NCBI GenBank assembly: GCA_041396985.1
Contig: JAWKXO010000001.1
Coordinates: forward strand, 372,001-436,000
DNA: 64,000 nucleotides
Origin: Emcibacteraceae bacterium
GTDB taxonomy: Bacteria; Pseudomonadota; Alphaproteobacteria; Sphingomonadales; Emcibacteraceae
Direction: 5' to 3'
Numbering within the stretch: position 1 is the first letter of the stretch; each line of letters opens with the position of its first letter. Positions 7,743 to 17,216 of the stretch are shown piece after piece. The notes beneath the pieces are model-generated. The model was not told where the DNA came from, made no database searches, and saw only the letters and a list, made by a program, of their open reading frames with translations. The position numbers and the translations under genes were made by a program.

Positions 7743-10700
7743 TTATTTCATCGGCTCTGGCGAAACTGCTTCGGCCTGCTTATTTTCTTCTGGCGGCAAA
7801 TTCTGCTGTTCTTTATTGCTCTCGGCCTGCTCAGCCTCAGTTCTGGCACTTGGATTATTTGAGCCACCACCGATGGCCCCAAATATTTTTCTTAATATCC
7901 CCGGGGCAAGTGCCATTAACGGGTTTATCTTAACCTCAGGGTCCTCAATTGTACCGGTCATATTATAGGTTGCTGCAAATACCCCTTCTCCCTTGCCACC
8001 GGCCAGTATGGTGCCGATCAGCGGTATATTGCTTAAGAGAGAGTTGATCCCGTATGCCGGGATGATTGTTCCGCCTAAAGAAATCTGATCAAATTTCTGA
8101 TCAACAAATCCGTCAAGCGTAACGCCAAGTGTTGGTCCTTTTGCCGTTCCGGAAATAAGCGTGAGGACATCATCATATTGCTTAAATTCACTTTCAAAGC
8201 TGGTAAAGGAAAGTCCGTTTGCTTCCAGCTCTTCCTGTGCTTTGGAAAATTCCTTTTCCTTTAGCAGTTCACTGAAGGCTTTAGAATTGGCAACAGTGAA
8301 ATCTTTGGCTTTTATAGTTCCCGAAAGAGAAAACCCTTTTTCCATCCGTTCAATATCAGCTTCCACAAGCAATTCGCCCCGGTCACCACTTGTGAAAAAA
8401 TCCAGTGAGCGAAGGGCCTGGCCGGCATCATTGGTTTGCAATGTCAGTTTTTGTGGGGCATCAAGGTCATCTAAGGTGCTGGCAATGATAATGGAAAGCT
8501 TCTTATCCTCATCCCATTTACCACTATAGCCAAAATCAATAACTTCATTATTGACATAACCGGTCAGAACAGTGGCATCCTGCATTTCTACATCATTATA
8601 CATTTTTACATTTTCTACTGATCCCGCCAGATTAAAATCAGGAAGTTCCGTTTTCTCTCCTTCCTTTGCCGGACTTAAAACGATATCCATAATTGGAATG
8701 GCATTAAACTGATGGCCGTTTAAAGAAACCTGATAAAGTTCATTTTCGCTGTCCCATTCAAATAGTCCGGAAAAGTCATTATCCGGCATTTTTAAAGATT
8801 TAATATAAAGCCGTGACGTCCGTTCCCCATCATAAATAAGATCAAGGTCACTCATCAGACCATCAGATTTAAAAGCAATATTATTGACCTTAATTGTTTC
8901 GTTATCGTCAAATAGAAGCGTGAAATCTGTGTTAGCATTCTCCCCTTCTTCCTTAAGCCAGCCTAACGGTTCAAATGCAATTTTGGCATCTTTTAAATCA
9001 AAATGGCCGCTTCCACTTCTAAGTCCCGCCCCTTCACCGTTCAAGGTCAATGTGGCATGAGATGGGCCCTCAATATAATCAACAAATGGCAGATAAAGAT
9101 TATCCCAGTCCTTTCCCTCTACATCGCCTTCTATTGTGTAACTTGTTGGAAATTTGGCCGTATTGGTAAAATCTTCGGTCCAGTTTGCCTTAAAATCAAC
9201 GCCATTAAGAATAATATCGCCAGTGGACGTTATTCCCTGTCTGTTGACCGATAGTTTCATGACACCTTCTGAAAGTGAAAAATTGTCGGATAATTTGGGA
9301 ATATAAAGCGCGTCAATATCAGCCTGAACATCGAACTCGACATCTTTCATCATAAGATCTTTTATTAGCGGAAAATCAAGTGTCAGAACGGTATCTGCAT
9401 TTCCCAATACCGTATCCGGCTTTATCCCGTAATCACTTGGATAGCCGAGCGGTTCATTGTCAATGACTTTCAGAATTTCCTCAACACGCCCTTTAATTGG
9501 TAAGACAAAATGTGCAACCGCCTCTCCTTTATGAGCAATATCATTAAAATGAAGAACGCCATTTTCAATATCTACTTTTTCAATTTTTGCACTTTGAACA
9601 TTGAGCTGGAAACGGTTAAGTCTGAGCGTTGCTGAACCCATAATATTTGTCAGTTCCGGCATTGGTTTTAAATAATGCGAACTCCCATTAATCAGATTAA
9701 AGCTAAATATAAAACTATTGGGTGGCAGGGTTTCCAATGCCCACATTTCAGGACGAATATTAACGTCAATAACACCATCAGTAATCATACCCCCTGTAAT
9801 ATTATCTTCAATCCAGTTACGGGCATTGGCCAATAATTCTGGTGGCCAATAGGTTTTTAAATTTATAAGCGGCATATTTTCAACATTTGCCGATACCAGT
9901 ACATCAGGATCATTTCGCATGCTTCTGATCGTTCCCTGTGCTTCCACACGTGCACCGTCAAACTGGAGAAAAAATTCATCGAGTGAAATTTCATCGGAAG
10001 CCGAAATAAACTGCCCTGAAACAACAGCCTGATCAATTTTTATGGGGCTTTTATAGATTTTTCCTGGGTTTATCAGACCATCACCCACATCAAATTCAAA
10101 ATTAAATACAGGTAAATCAAAATTTTTGTCGATAGAAAAATTAATATTGCCTCCAACTGGAATATTTAATGTTGAAAGACTTGAAAGATTCTCTACCTCA
10201 CCCGCTACTTTTGAAGGGATAAAATTTGAAAAGCCAAGTTCTGTTGTCGCTTTTTCGGCTGCAATATTATAGGTAATTGACAAATGTAACGGGATATCAT
10301 TATTTTCTTCGAAATCAATTGCCCCCTCCACAAGCATACTGATACCGCCATCAAACCGCTTAATGTCAAGTTGTGCATCAGGTATTTGCCAGACATCACC
10401 AGAAAGCTCGTCTTTTAGATTTATTGCTGTATCAACCAAAGTCAGATGCTGAAGGTACCCCGTTGAATTGTAGGCGTTTGGTGGGGCAAGTAACTGTTTC
10501 GTCAGGCGGGGAACAAGGTTCGTCGAACTGTTAAAGTCGGCAAGATAAGCTCTCATGGTTGCTACAAATTCTTCCTGATCAAAAGCCTGACTGTTCCAGG
10601 TTTCCTTTGGAAGCAACAGATTAAGTTCAAGTCCACTGAATTCTACAAATGTTGGGGCTAATACTCCTCTGAAAAATGCTGCAGGACTGAACTGCATTCC

Positions 10701-11006
10701 TGCTTTGGGAATTTCAAGTTTGAGTGATGTTGTCGGGTTTTCAATTTCAACATTTAAAAATCTGACCTCGAATGAGCTATTCCCGGTCGGGTTATTTTTC
10801 GCAGATCGCCAGGTCAGGATTGTTTTATCTATTGCTACATTCTGGCCTATCCCCTGTTCAATCAGAAGATTTCGAAAAAATGGGGAATAACCCTCAAGTT
10901 CCACAGGTCCGTTGCTCACTCTCCAGATAAAAAGAAGCATCGCCAAAGTCATGATGGCCAGAAATGATACCAGAAATTTTACTGTGAATCTTAAAGCTTT
11001 GAGCAA
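7743..11006 (-). CDS. DUF3971 / AsmA-like C-terminal region protein (YhdP/TamB-type)
   Basis: A 1087-residue protein with one N-terminal membrane anchor (about residues 8-27, FTVKFLVSFLAIMTLAMLLF) and a very long beta-rich periplasmic body. Weak repeats that end in a C-terminal AsmA-like block (GYGINSLLSNIPLIG region) place it with DUF3971 proteins such as YhdP. Known AsmA-like family members form grooves that move phospholipids between inner and outer membranes. The tail after residue 1040 is low-complexity and rich in Glu, Gln and Pro. It is divergent from glnE, as in many alphaproteobacteria. The start ATG at 11006 is well placed before the anchor. Confidence 0.85.
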   Translation of the reverse strand: MLKALRFTVKFLVSFLAIMTLAMLLFIWRVSNGPVELEGYSPFFRNLLIEQGIGQNVAIDKTILTWRSAKNNPTGNSSFEVRFLNVEIENPTTSLKLEIPKAGMQFSPAAFFRGVLAPTFVEFSGLELNLLLPKETWNSQAFDQEEFVATMRAYLADFNSSTNLVPRLTKQLLAPPNAYNSTGYLQHLTLVDTAINLKDELSGDVWQIPDAQLDIKRFDGGISMLVEGAIDFEENNDIPLHLSITYNIAAEKATTELGFSNFIPSKVAGEVENLSSLSTLNIPVGGNINFSIDKNFDLPVFNFEFDVGDGLINPGKIYKSPIKIDQAVVSGQFISASDEISLDEFFLQFDGARVEAQGTIRSMRNDPDVLVSANVENMPLINLKTYWPPELLANARNWIEDNITGGMITDGVIDVNIRPEMWALETLPPNSFIFSFNLINGSSHYLKPMPELTNIMGSATLRLNRFQLNVQSAKIEKVDIENGVLHFNDIAHKGEAVAHFVLPIKGRVEEILKVIDNEPLGYPSDYGIKPDTVLGNADTVLTLDFPLIKDLMMKDVEFDVQADIDALYIPKLSDNFSLSEGVMKLSVNRQGITSTGDIILNGVDFKANWTEDFTNTAKFPTSYTIEGDVEGKDWDNLYLPFVDYIEGPSHATLTLNGEGAGLRSGSGHFDLKDAKIAFEPLGWLKEEGENANTDFTLLFDDNETIKVNNIAFKSDGLMSDLDLIYDGERTSRLYIKSLKMPDNDFSGLFEWDSENELYQVSLNGHQFNAIPIMDIVLSPAKEGEKTELPDFNLAGSVENVKMYNDVEMQDATVLTGYVNNEVIDFGYSGKWDEDKKLSIIIASTLDDLDAPQKLTLQTNDAGQALRSLDFFTSGDRGELLVEADIERMEKGFSLSGTIKAKDFTVANSKAFSELLKEKEFSKAQEELEANGLSFTSFESEFKQYDDVLTLISGTAKGPTLGVTLDGFVDQKFDQISLGGTIIPAYGINSLLSNIPLIGTILAGGKGEGVFAATYNMTGTIEDPEVKINPLMALAPGILRKIFGAIGGGSNNPSARTEAEQAESNKEQQNLPPEENKQAEAVSPEPMK

Positions 11007-11108
11007 TATATTTTCTCTTTAATTCCAATTAGTTTGTTTGGCTAACACGAATTATGATGCTAACTATATTATAAAATTGTCAATAATATGATTTTTGGAT
11101 CGATTTAA

Positions 11109-14093
11109 ATGTCTCAGGTGTCAGCAGATACATCAAACAACTCTTTTCATTTCCCTCTTATTTCAGATAAGGGGCTCGCTGAAGAGAAATTAAAGGATTT
11201 TATATTAATTTACAATGAATCTTACCCGGATGACATTAAAAATATACTGGATGATGAACAGCAAAAAGACCTCCTGCTTTCCATTTTTTCAAATAGTCCG
11301 TATCTGACAAACCTGCTCTTTAAATATTCAGACTTTTCAATCAGGCTTTTTAAATTAACACCGGACGAATTGATTGATGAAATAAATTCAAATTTAAAAG
11401 ATATGGTCTTTCAAAGCCAGAATGATCTGATGCATGCTTTAAGAATAGCGAAGGCAAAAGCAGCTCTAACTATTGCCTTTGCTGATCTGTCAGGCAGTTG
11501 GTCTCTCGATAAAATCACCAAATCCTTATCCCTTTTCGCTGAACTTTGCCTAAACCTCTGCGTTAATTTCATGATCCGGGAAGCATTGGATAATGGTGAT
11601 CTCTGCCATAAAATTGGGGATAACGTCAGTTCAAACTCTGGTTATGTTATACTGGCGATGGGAAAACTTGGCGGATATGAACTTAATTATTCAAGTGATA
11701 TTGATCTGATCGTGCTGTTTGACCTTGATATCGTCAAATATACTGGCAGAAAAAGCGCACAGGACTTTTTCATACGTATGACGCAAAGACTTGTAAAAAT
11801 AATGTCCGAGCGTACTGCCGATGGATATGTATTCAGAACGGATCTTAGGCTTCGTCCTGACCCGGGGGCAACGCCGGTTGCTCTTTCAATGGAAGGGGCA
11901 GAATTTTATTATCAGAGTGTCGGTCTTAACTGGGAACGGGCAGCAATGATTAAAGCCCGTCCAATTGCAGGAGACATTTCTGCAGGGCAGGCTTTTCTTG
12001 AACGCATTAGAGGATTTGTCTGGAGAAAGCATCTTGATTATGCGGCCATTGATGATATCCATGCAATCAAGAAACTGATTCACGAACATCATAGTCATAC
12101 CCGCATAAAACTGGAAGGGCATGATGTAAAACTTGGCCCCGGCGGCATTCGGGAAATTGAGTTCATCGCTCAAATTCATCAGCTCATAGCTGGGGGAAGA
12201 GAGCCCGCCCTTCGAATTGCGCCAACATTGCTTGCCCTTGAAGCCCTTTGTAAAAGCGGCAAAGTAGACAGAGCAGAATTTGAAATCCTTCAGGATGCCT
12301 ATATCTATCTTCGGACACTTGAACACCGTCTTCAGATGGTCAATGACGATCAGACCCATATAATGCCAACGTCAAACAATGATATTGAGCGTATGTCCAA
12401 ATTCATGGGATATACGGACAGATCAAAATTTGAGAAAGACCTGATCAATCATTTAAACTGCGTTCAGGATATTTTTAACGGGTTGCTTCATGATACCAAC
12501 CAGACCCAGGCAGAGGATATCAGCCTGTCATTCCCCCTTGATGAATTTCATCCAACAACACTGAATGCAATTGAGGAAGCAGGGTTTAGCGATCCTAAGA
12601 AAATTTATACAATCATACAAAACTGGCAGCTTGGAAGATACCGTGCCTGCCGCACGGAACGGGCAAGAACTATTTTAAAACAATTGGTTCCGGATATTTT
12701 AAAAGCATTTGGCCAGCATAAGGATCCTGATTCAGGTATTGTTAAATTTGATGAATTTCTTTCCCGCCTTCCATCAGGGGTACAGCTTTTTTCATTTATA
12801 AAGGCTCAGCCCTGGCTTCTTGACCTTCTGGCCCAAATAACCGGTATTGCTCCATTTCTTGCAAATCAGCTGGCCAGAAGACCACTCCTTCTGGATTCAG
12901 TATTAAATGCGGAGAATTTTAAAAAAAACTCCTCCCTGAAAAAACTTCAGGACAGTCTTGATGAATTACTTCGTACAGCTCTTGATTTTCAGGATGTTCT
13001 GGATATTACGCGAAAATGGACAAATGAAGGAAAATTTCAGGTAGGACTTCAGATCTTGAGAGGGGACACTGATGTCATTGAATTTTCAAAAACACTATCA
13101 AACATAGCCCAGACTTCGCTCAGTACAATGCTCAGACATGTTGAAGGGGAATTTGCCAAAAAGCACGGTATTATAAAAAATTCATCAATTTGTGTTCTGG
13201 CCATGGGAAAATTCGGGGGTTATGAAATGTCCACGACTTCGGATATTGATATGGTTCTTATTTACGAAGCGGATGATATGGAAAGCTATTCTAACGGAAG
13301 CAAGCCCTTTTCAGTCAATCATTATTATGCCAGGCTCTGCCAAAATTTCATTACCAGCATTACTGCCTTAACAGGCGAAGGAAAATTATACGAGGTTGAC
13401 ATGCGGCTTCGCCCGTCGGGAACAGCGGGGCCCCTTGCCGTCTCATTTGAAAGTTTTATAGATTATCAAACAGGCCAGGCCTGGACTTGGGAACATATGG
13501 CCTTAACCCGTGGCAGAGTAATTGCCGGTCCAAAGCAATTACAGAAAAAAATTGAAGCTGCAATTTTAAACACTCTAAGTAATAAAAACCGCGACCCCAG
13601 AAAACTGCTGCTAGATGTCGCAAATATGAGAAAAAAACTTGTCGATAATTTTGCCACCAGCAATATCTGGGCCATGAAACATATTAGAGGCGGTATTATT
13701 GATGTGGAATTTATCTGTCAGTATTTGCTTCTAAAACATGGGGCGGATCATCCGGAAATTCTGAAAAAAAACACGCTTGAGCAAATAACCGCCCTTTCCA
13801 AAGCAAGTATACTCGAAGAGGATATTGCCAACGAGCTTTATAAGGCGTCCCATATTCTTTCTGCTATACAGGCCATGCTTCGCCTTTGTCTTGATAATGA
13901 GGAAGTTGATCAGGAAAAACCTTATGCATTGCTGCTTACACTGGCTGAACGTTTCAATACTGAACCGGATAAGGTTGAAGCCCTCATACTGGAAAATCAG
14001 AATTTTATACATAATTTATATTATGAAATCATTGAAACACCAGCGTCAGAGATGCTAATGGATGAGCAATCAACAATACTAAATAACAAATAG
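11109..14093 (+). CDS. glnE: Bifunctional glutamine synthetase adenylyltransferase/deadenylyltransferase
   Basis: A 994-residue enzyme with two nucleotidyltransferase halves. The N-terminal half shows GGYELNYSSDID (188-199) and the C-terminal half GGYEMSTTSDIDM (703-715); both keep the paired aspartates of the metal site. GIREIEFIAQ and GGIIDVEFICQYL are the matching helical-domain motifs. The enzyme adds or removes AMP on glutamine synthetase in response to PII and nitrogen state. The two halves are complete, so both activities are expected. Seven bases separate the stop from the AGGACG region leading into bcp, so the two are probably cotranscribed. Confidence 0.97.
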   Translation: MSQVSADTSNNSFHFPLISDKGLAEEKLKDFILIYNESYPDDIKNILDDEQQKDLLLSIFSNSPYLTNLLFKYSDFSIRLFKLTPDELIDEINSNLKDMVFQSQNDLMHALRIAKAKAALTIAFADLSGSWSLDKITKSLSLFAELCLNLCVNFMIREALDNGDLCHKIGDNVSSNSGYVILAMGKLGGYELNYSSDIDLIVLFDLDIVKYTGRKSAQDFFIRMTQRLVKIMSERTADGYVFRTDLRLRPDPGATPVALSMEGAEFYYQSVGLNWERAAMIKARPIAGDISAGQAFLERIRGFVWRKHLDYAAIDDIHAIKKLIHEHHSHTRIKLEGHDVKLGPGGIREIEFIAQIHQLIAGGREPALRIAPTLLALEALCKSGKVDRAEFEILQDAYIYLRTLEHRLQMVNDDQTHIMPTSNNDIERMSKFMGYTDRSKFEKDLINHLNCVQDIFNGLLHDTNQTQAEDISLSFPLDEFHPTTLNAIEEAGFSDPKKIYTIIQNWQLGRYRACRTERARTILKQLVPDILKAFGQHKDPDSGIVKFDEFLSRLPSGVQLFSFIKAQPWLLDLLAQITGIAPFLANQLARRPLLLDSVLNAENFKKNSSLKKLQDSLDELLRTALDFQDVLDITRKWTNEGKFQVGLQILRGDTDVIEFSKTLSNIAQTSLSTMLRHVEGEFAKKHGIIKNSSICVLAMGKFGGYEMSTTSDIDMVLIYEADDMESYSNGSKPFSVNHYYARLCQNFITSITALTGEGKLYEVDMRLRPSGTAGPLAVSFESFIDYQTGQAWTWEHMALTRGRVIAGPKQLQKKIEAAILNTLSNKNRDPRKLLLDVANMRKKLVDNFATSNIWAMKHIRGGIIDVEFICQYLLLKHGADHPEILKKNTLEQITALSKASILEEDIANELYKASHILSAIQAMLRLCLDNEEVDQEKPYALLLTLAERFNTEPDKVEALILENQNFIHNLYYEIIETPASEMLMDEQSTILNNK

Positions 14094-14102
14094 GACGTTA
14101 CC

Positions 14103-14564
14103 ATGCCCGAAATTGGTCAAAAGGCCCCTAATTTTAATCTGCCTGATGAAACCGGAAATAAAGTTTCCATGTCTGATTTTAAAGGAAAGAATATAGTTCT
14201 TTATTTTTATCCCAAGGACAACACACCCGGATGCACAAAGGAATCCATAGGATTTAGCCAGCTTAAAGGAAAATTTGAGGATCTGGATACAATTATACTT
14301 GGCGCTTCAAAAGACAGCGTTAAAATGCATCAGAATTTTATAAAGAAACAAAATCTGACGATAAAGCTACTGGTCGATGAAAACGGTACACTTTGTGAAG
14401 ATTATGGAGTCTGGGTTCAAAAAAAGCTTTACGGCCGGGAATATATGGGCATTGAACGCGCCACATTTCTGATCGGTAAAGACGGGCTAATAAAGAATAT
14501 CTGGCGGAACGTAAAAGTTGACGGTCATGTTGAAGAGGTTCTTGACGCCGTTAAAGACCTATGA
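14103..14564 (+). CDS. bcp: Thioredoxin-dependent peroxiredoxin (BCP/PrxQ)
   Basis: A 153-residue peroxiredoxin that reduces hydroperoxides. YPKDNTPGCTKES contains the peroxidatic cysteine at about residue 41, in the Pro-x3-Thr/Ser-x2-Cys context of the family. The usual second cysteine five residues later is absent (Ser-Ile-Gly-Phe follows). Another cysteine sits at TLCEDYG near residue 99, so it is either a 1-Cys enzyme or uses an unusual partner. It follows glnE by nine bases and overlaps the DUF455 gene by ATGA. Confidence 0.94.
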   Translation: MPEIGQKAPNFNLPDETGNKVSMSDFKGKNIVLYFYPKDNTPGCTKESIGFSQLKGKFEDLDTIILGASKDSVKMHQNFIKKQNLTIKLLVDENGTLCEDYGVWVQKKLYGREYMGIERATFLIGKDGLIKNIWRNVKVDGHVEEVLDAVKDL

Positions 14565-15370
14565 ATGAAAAAATGCAAACGTTAGCTGACGCAGCTCACA
14601 AAGCATTAAGTGCTTCTGATATTCAAGATAAGATATATCTTACCTTTAAAGGCGCGACTGACTGGCGCAATGGGCTGCTTGAATTTTCATTTGACCTTGA
14701 CGCACCCGAAAGACCGGGAAGACCGGAAAAGCCAGAGCTTTTAATGCCAAAGGATATGCCAAAAAGGCGTAATGCCAAGGCGCGGGCCGCTCGGATAGCA
14801 ATGCTTCATGCAATATCCCATATTGAGCTGAATGCCATTGATCTGGCCTGGGACATTGTGCTTAGGTTTGGGCACTATATGCCCCGTGACTTTTGTGATG
14901 ACTGGATAAAAGTTGCCGAAGATGAAGCAAGACATTTTGAATTATTAAATAAACGCCTTAAAGCTTTTGACAGCTATTATGGTGCCCTGCCCGCACATGA
15001 TGGGCTCTGGCAATCTGCCGAGGCCACCGCACATGATCTGTTGGCGCGTCTGGCAATTGTTCCACTGGTACTGGAAGCAAGAGGGCTTGACGTTACACCG
15101 GCAATGATCAAAAAGTTCGCTGAAAGTGGTGATATGGAAAGTGTTCAGGCACTTGAAATTATCTATAAGGAAGAGATTGACCATGTTCGTTCAGGGCAAA
15201 AATGGTTTAATTTTTTATGTGAAAAAAATGATCTGGATCCACAAAAAACCTATCAGAAAATGGTTCGAAAATATTTTGCCGGTCATTTAAAACCGCCGTT
15301 TAACAGCGAGGCAAGAGAGGAAGCCGGACTGTCAGAAGCATACTATTTGCCACTGGCCCAAAATCTGTAA
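14561..15370 (+). CDS. DUF455 ferritin-like domain protein
   Basis: A 269-residue all-helical protein of the DUF455 family. It has paired carboxylate/histidine motifs of a ferritin-like di-iron fold: SHIELNAIDLAWD (about 86-98), DEARHFELLNKR (about 124-135), EARGLDVTP (about 171-179) and YKEEIDHVRSGQKWF (about 204-218). The product likely binds a di-metal centre, but its reaction is unknown; some relatives are annotated as tRNA hydroxylase-like. It overlaps bcp by ATGA, which supports a link to oxidative chemistry. The pair glnE-bcp-DUF455 followed by M23 and bactofilin is conserved in many alphaproteobacteria. Confidence 0.88.
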   Translation: MNEKMQTLADAAHKALSASDIQDKIYLTFKGATDWRNGLLEFSFDLDAPERPGRPEKPELLMPKDMPKRRNAKARAARIAMLHAISHIELNAIDLAWDIVLRFGHYMPRDFCDDWIKVAEDEARHFELLNKRLKAFDSYYGALPAHDGLWQSAEATAHDLLARLAIVPLVLEARGLDVTPAMIKKFAESGDMESVQALEIIYKEEIDHVRSGQKWFNFLCEKNDLDPQKTYQKMVRKYFAGHLKPPFNSEAREEAGLSEAYYLPLAQNL

Positions 15371-15490
15371 ACTCATTAAAAATGTTTGCATTCTTTAATT
15401 ATTTGCTATCATATTCAGGTTACTTTTGAACGATTCGTCCATAATAAATGAAATTCGTTTGGGCAGAATTTTTATTTATGAGAGAATTAA

Positions 15491-16693
15491 TTGAAAATAG
15501 ACAATGTTATCAAATGGTTAAGTGAGAAAGCCGATCGTTACTATCCTGACAGGCAATTATACTTCAGGACAAATGGCGATGTAAAATTCATCACAATTTC
15601 TCAAAAAGTTCAAATCGGAAGCAGCCTATTTCTGTTTGGATTTGCCATTTGGTTTCTGGTAGCATCCTATAATTATGTATATATAACGGAAATTATTGAC
15701 GAAAAGAATGGCGAGGTAAAGATAACCAGCCAAAATTACCAGGAACTTGAAGCACAGTATAATCAATTAAAAAACGACATTCAAAAATCCGCCACCGCGT
15801 TAGAACAACGCCAGCAATATATACAACAGGTCCTCGAAGAGGACGGCAATCTCACCAAACCCTCCACACAGAATCCGGCTTTCGATAATTCTTCCAGCAA
15901 TGATGAAGATTATGATGATGACGCTGATCAGCAAACACGCAATATGATACGTGATAAAGATCTGGATAAAATTTATGTAGGACTTAAACGCATAGAAATG
16001 CAGCAGAATACCACAGTCAAAATGATGATGAATAAAGTGGATAAGAAACTTGCCTTTCTGGAAGGTGTATTGGACAATGCCGGTATTAATTCTGATAAGA
16101 TGCTCGAACTTGCTGATGATCTTCCTTCAGCAATAGGTCAAGGTGGTCCATTTATCGGCCTTGAAGGTGGGATAAACGATGCATCAATTGACAGCGGTTC
16201 TTTTGATGAACTTTATAATAAACGTGAAAACCTGAATAACCTTGAGGTTGCCCTCTCCTATCTTCCAATAGCCACTCCACCAGAAAAATACTATATTTCA
16301 AGCAAATTTGGCATGAGACGGGACCCAATTACAAAAAAATGGGCCCAGCACAAAGGACTTGACATGGCGGGCTGGCATAAGACCCCCATCAGGGCAGGTG
16401 GCCCCGGTATTGTGGCAAGAGCTGGCCGTTTTGGTACATTCGGACTTTATGTGGAAATTGATCATGGCAATGGATTTCGGTCTAAATATGGCCATCTTTC
16501 GCAGGTAAAGGTAAAAAAAGGTGAAAAAGTAACGGAAAATCAACTTATTGGCCTTATGGGTAGTACAGGAAGAGCCGTTAGTACTCATCTTCATTATGAA
16601 ATTTGGTTTAATGGGAAACCACTTGACCCTTTAAAAGTGCTTAAGGCAGCAAAAGATGTTCAAAAGATCAGACAACAAAGCTATGACAGCTAA
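15491..16693 (+). CDS. M23 family peptidoglycan endopeptidase with coiled coil
   Basis: A 400-residue envelope protein that begins with TTG; GAGAG at 15480-15484 is spaced six bases from it and no in-frame ATG fits better. A membrane anchor lies at about residues 44-63 (SSLFLFGFAIWFLVASYNYV), a coiled coil at 77-120, then a charged linker and a second helix. The LytM/M23 domain occupies about 258-390 with FGMRRDPI, H-x8-D (HKGLDMAGW region), and THLHYEIW, the zinc and catalytic histidines. All expected ligands are present, so it should cut peptide cross-links or be an active LytM factor. Its end overlaps the bactofilin start by 38 bases, coupling the two. Confidence 0.88.
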   Translation: MKIDNVIKWLSEKADRYYPDRQLYFRTNGDVKFITISQKVQIGSSLFLFGFAIWFLVASYNYVYITEIIDEKNGEVKITSQNYQELEAQYNQLKNDIQKSATALEQRQQYIQQVLEEDGNLTKPSTQNPAFDNSSSNDEDYDDDADQQTRNMIRDKDLDKIYVGLKRIEMQQNTTVKMMMNKVDKKLAFLEGVLDNAGINSDKMLELADDLPSAIGQGGPFIGLEGGINDASIDSGSFDELYNKRENLNNLEVALSYLPIATPPEKYYISSKFGMRRDPITKKWAQHKGLDMAGWHKTPIRAGGPGIVARAGRFGTFGLYVEIDHGNGFRSKYGHLSQVKVKKGEKVTENQLIGLMGSTGRAVSTHLHYEIWFNGKPLDPLKVLKAAKDVQKIRQQSYDS

Positions 16694-17156
16694 TCAAGAT
16701 AAAACCGAAAAACCTGAGGAAATTAAGGCAATGAAACCACCTGCAAATTCAGTACCATCCATCATCAGTTCAGATGTTGTTATTAAAGGTAATCTTACTA
16801 CATCAGGAGAAATTCAATTAGATGGCACTATTGAAGGTGATCTAAAAAGTAATTCAGTTACCATTGGCGAGCATGGTACCGTTAAAGGGAAGGTGACCGC
16901 CGATGATGTCGTTGTTAAAGGCACTGTCAAAGGCAGCATTACGGGCAGAAATATTCGTGTTGAGAAATCTGCAAAAATTACCGGCGACCTTTGCCATCAG
17001 ACACTCAGCATTGAAGCCGGGGCGTACATTGAAGGTAACCTGAGTCATCAGAATTCTACTGCTGGCGGCAATCTTGCGAGCTCCAATAATAACACAACCA
17101 AGGTCGTTTCTGCCAATACCGACAATAAAGAGCCGGAAAAAAAAACGATCTTATAG
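16656..17156 (+). CDS. Bactofilin (polymer-forming cytoskeletal protein)
   Basis: A 166-residue bactofilin. The start ATG at 16656 has AAGG about nine bases upstream; the N-terminal MFKRSDNKA resembles other bactofilins, although an ATG at 16683 is also possible. The core (about residues 32-130) is a run of short beta-helix repeats such as GNLTTSGEIQLDGTIEGDL and GTVKGKVTADDVVVKG. Bactofilins form filaments at the inner membrane and commonly position M23 endopeptidases; the overlap with an M23 gene fits that partnership. The C-terminal tail is polar and likely disordered. A strong terminator follows. Confidence 0.93.
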   Translation: MFKRSDNKAMTANQDKTEKPEEIKAMKPPANSVPSIISSDVVIKGNLTTSGEIQLDGTIEGDLKSNSVTIGEHGTVKGKVTADDVVVKGTVKGSITGRNIRVEKSAKITGDLCHQTLSIEAGAYIEGNLSHQNSTAGGNLASSNNNTTKVVSANTDNKEPEKKTIL

Positions 17157-17189
17157 ATTTGATTTAAATAATATTTAGTGAATTAATTG

Positions 17190-17216
17190 AAAAGCGGGAA
17201 TTAAACCCGCTTTTTT
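17190..17216. terminator. Bidirectional Rho-independent terminator between bactofilin and prfB
   Basis: Stem AAAGCGGG (17191-17198) pairs with CCCGCTTT (17206-17213) around a seven-base loop, followed by a T-run on the plus strand and AAAA before it, so it can also act on the minus strand. Its end overlaps the stop codon of prfB. Confidence 0.85.
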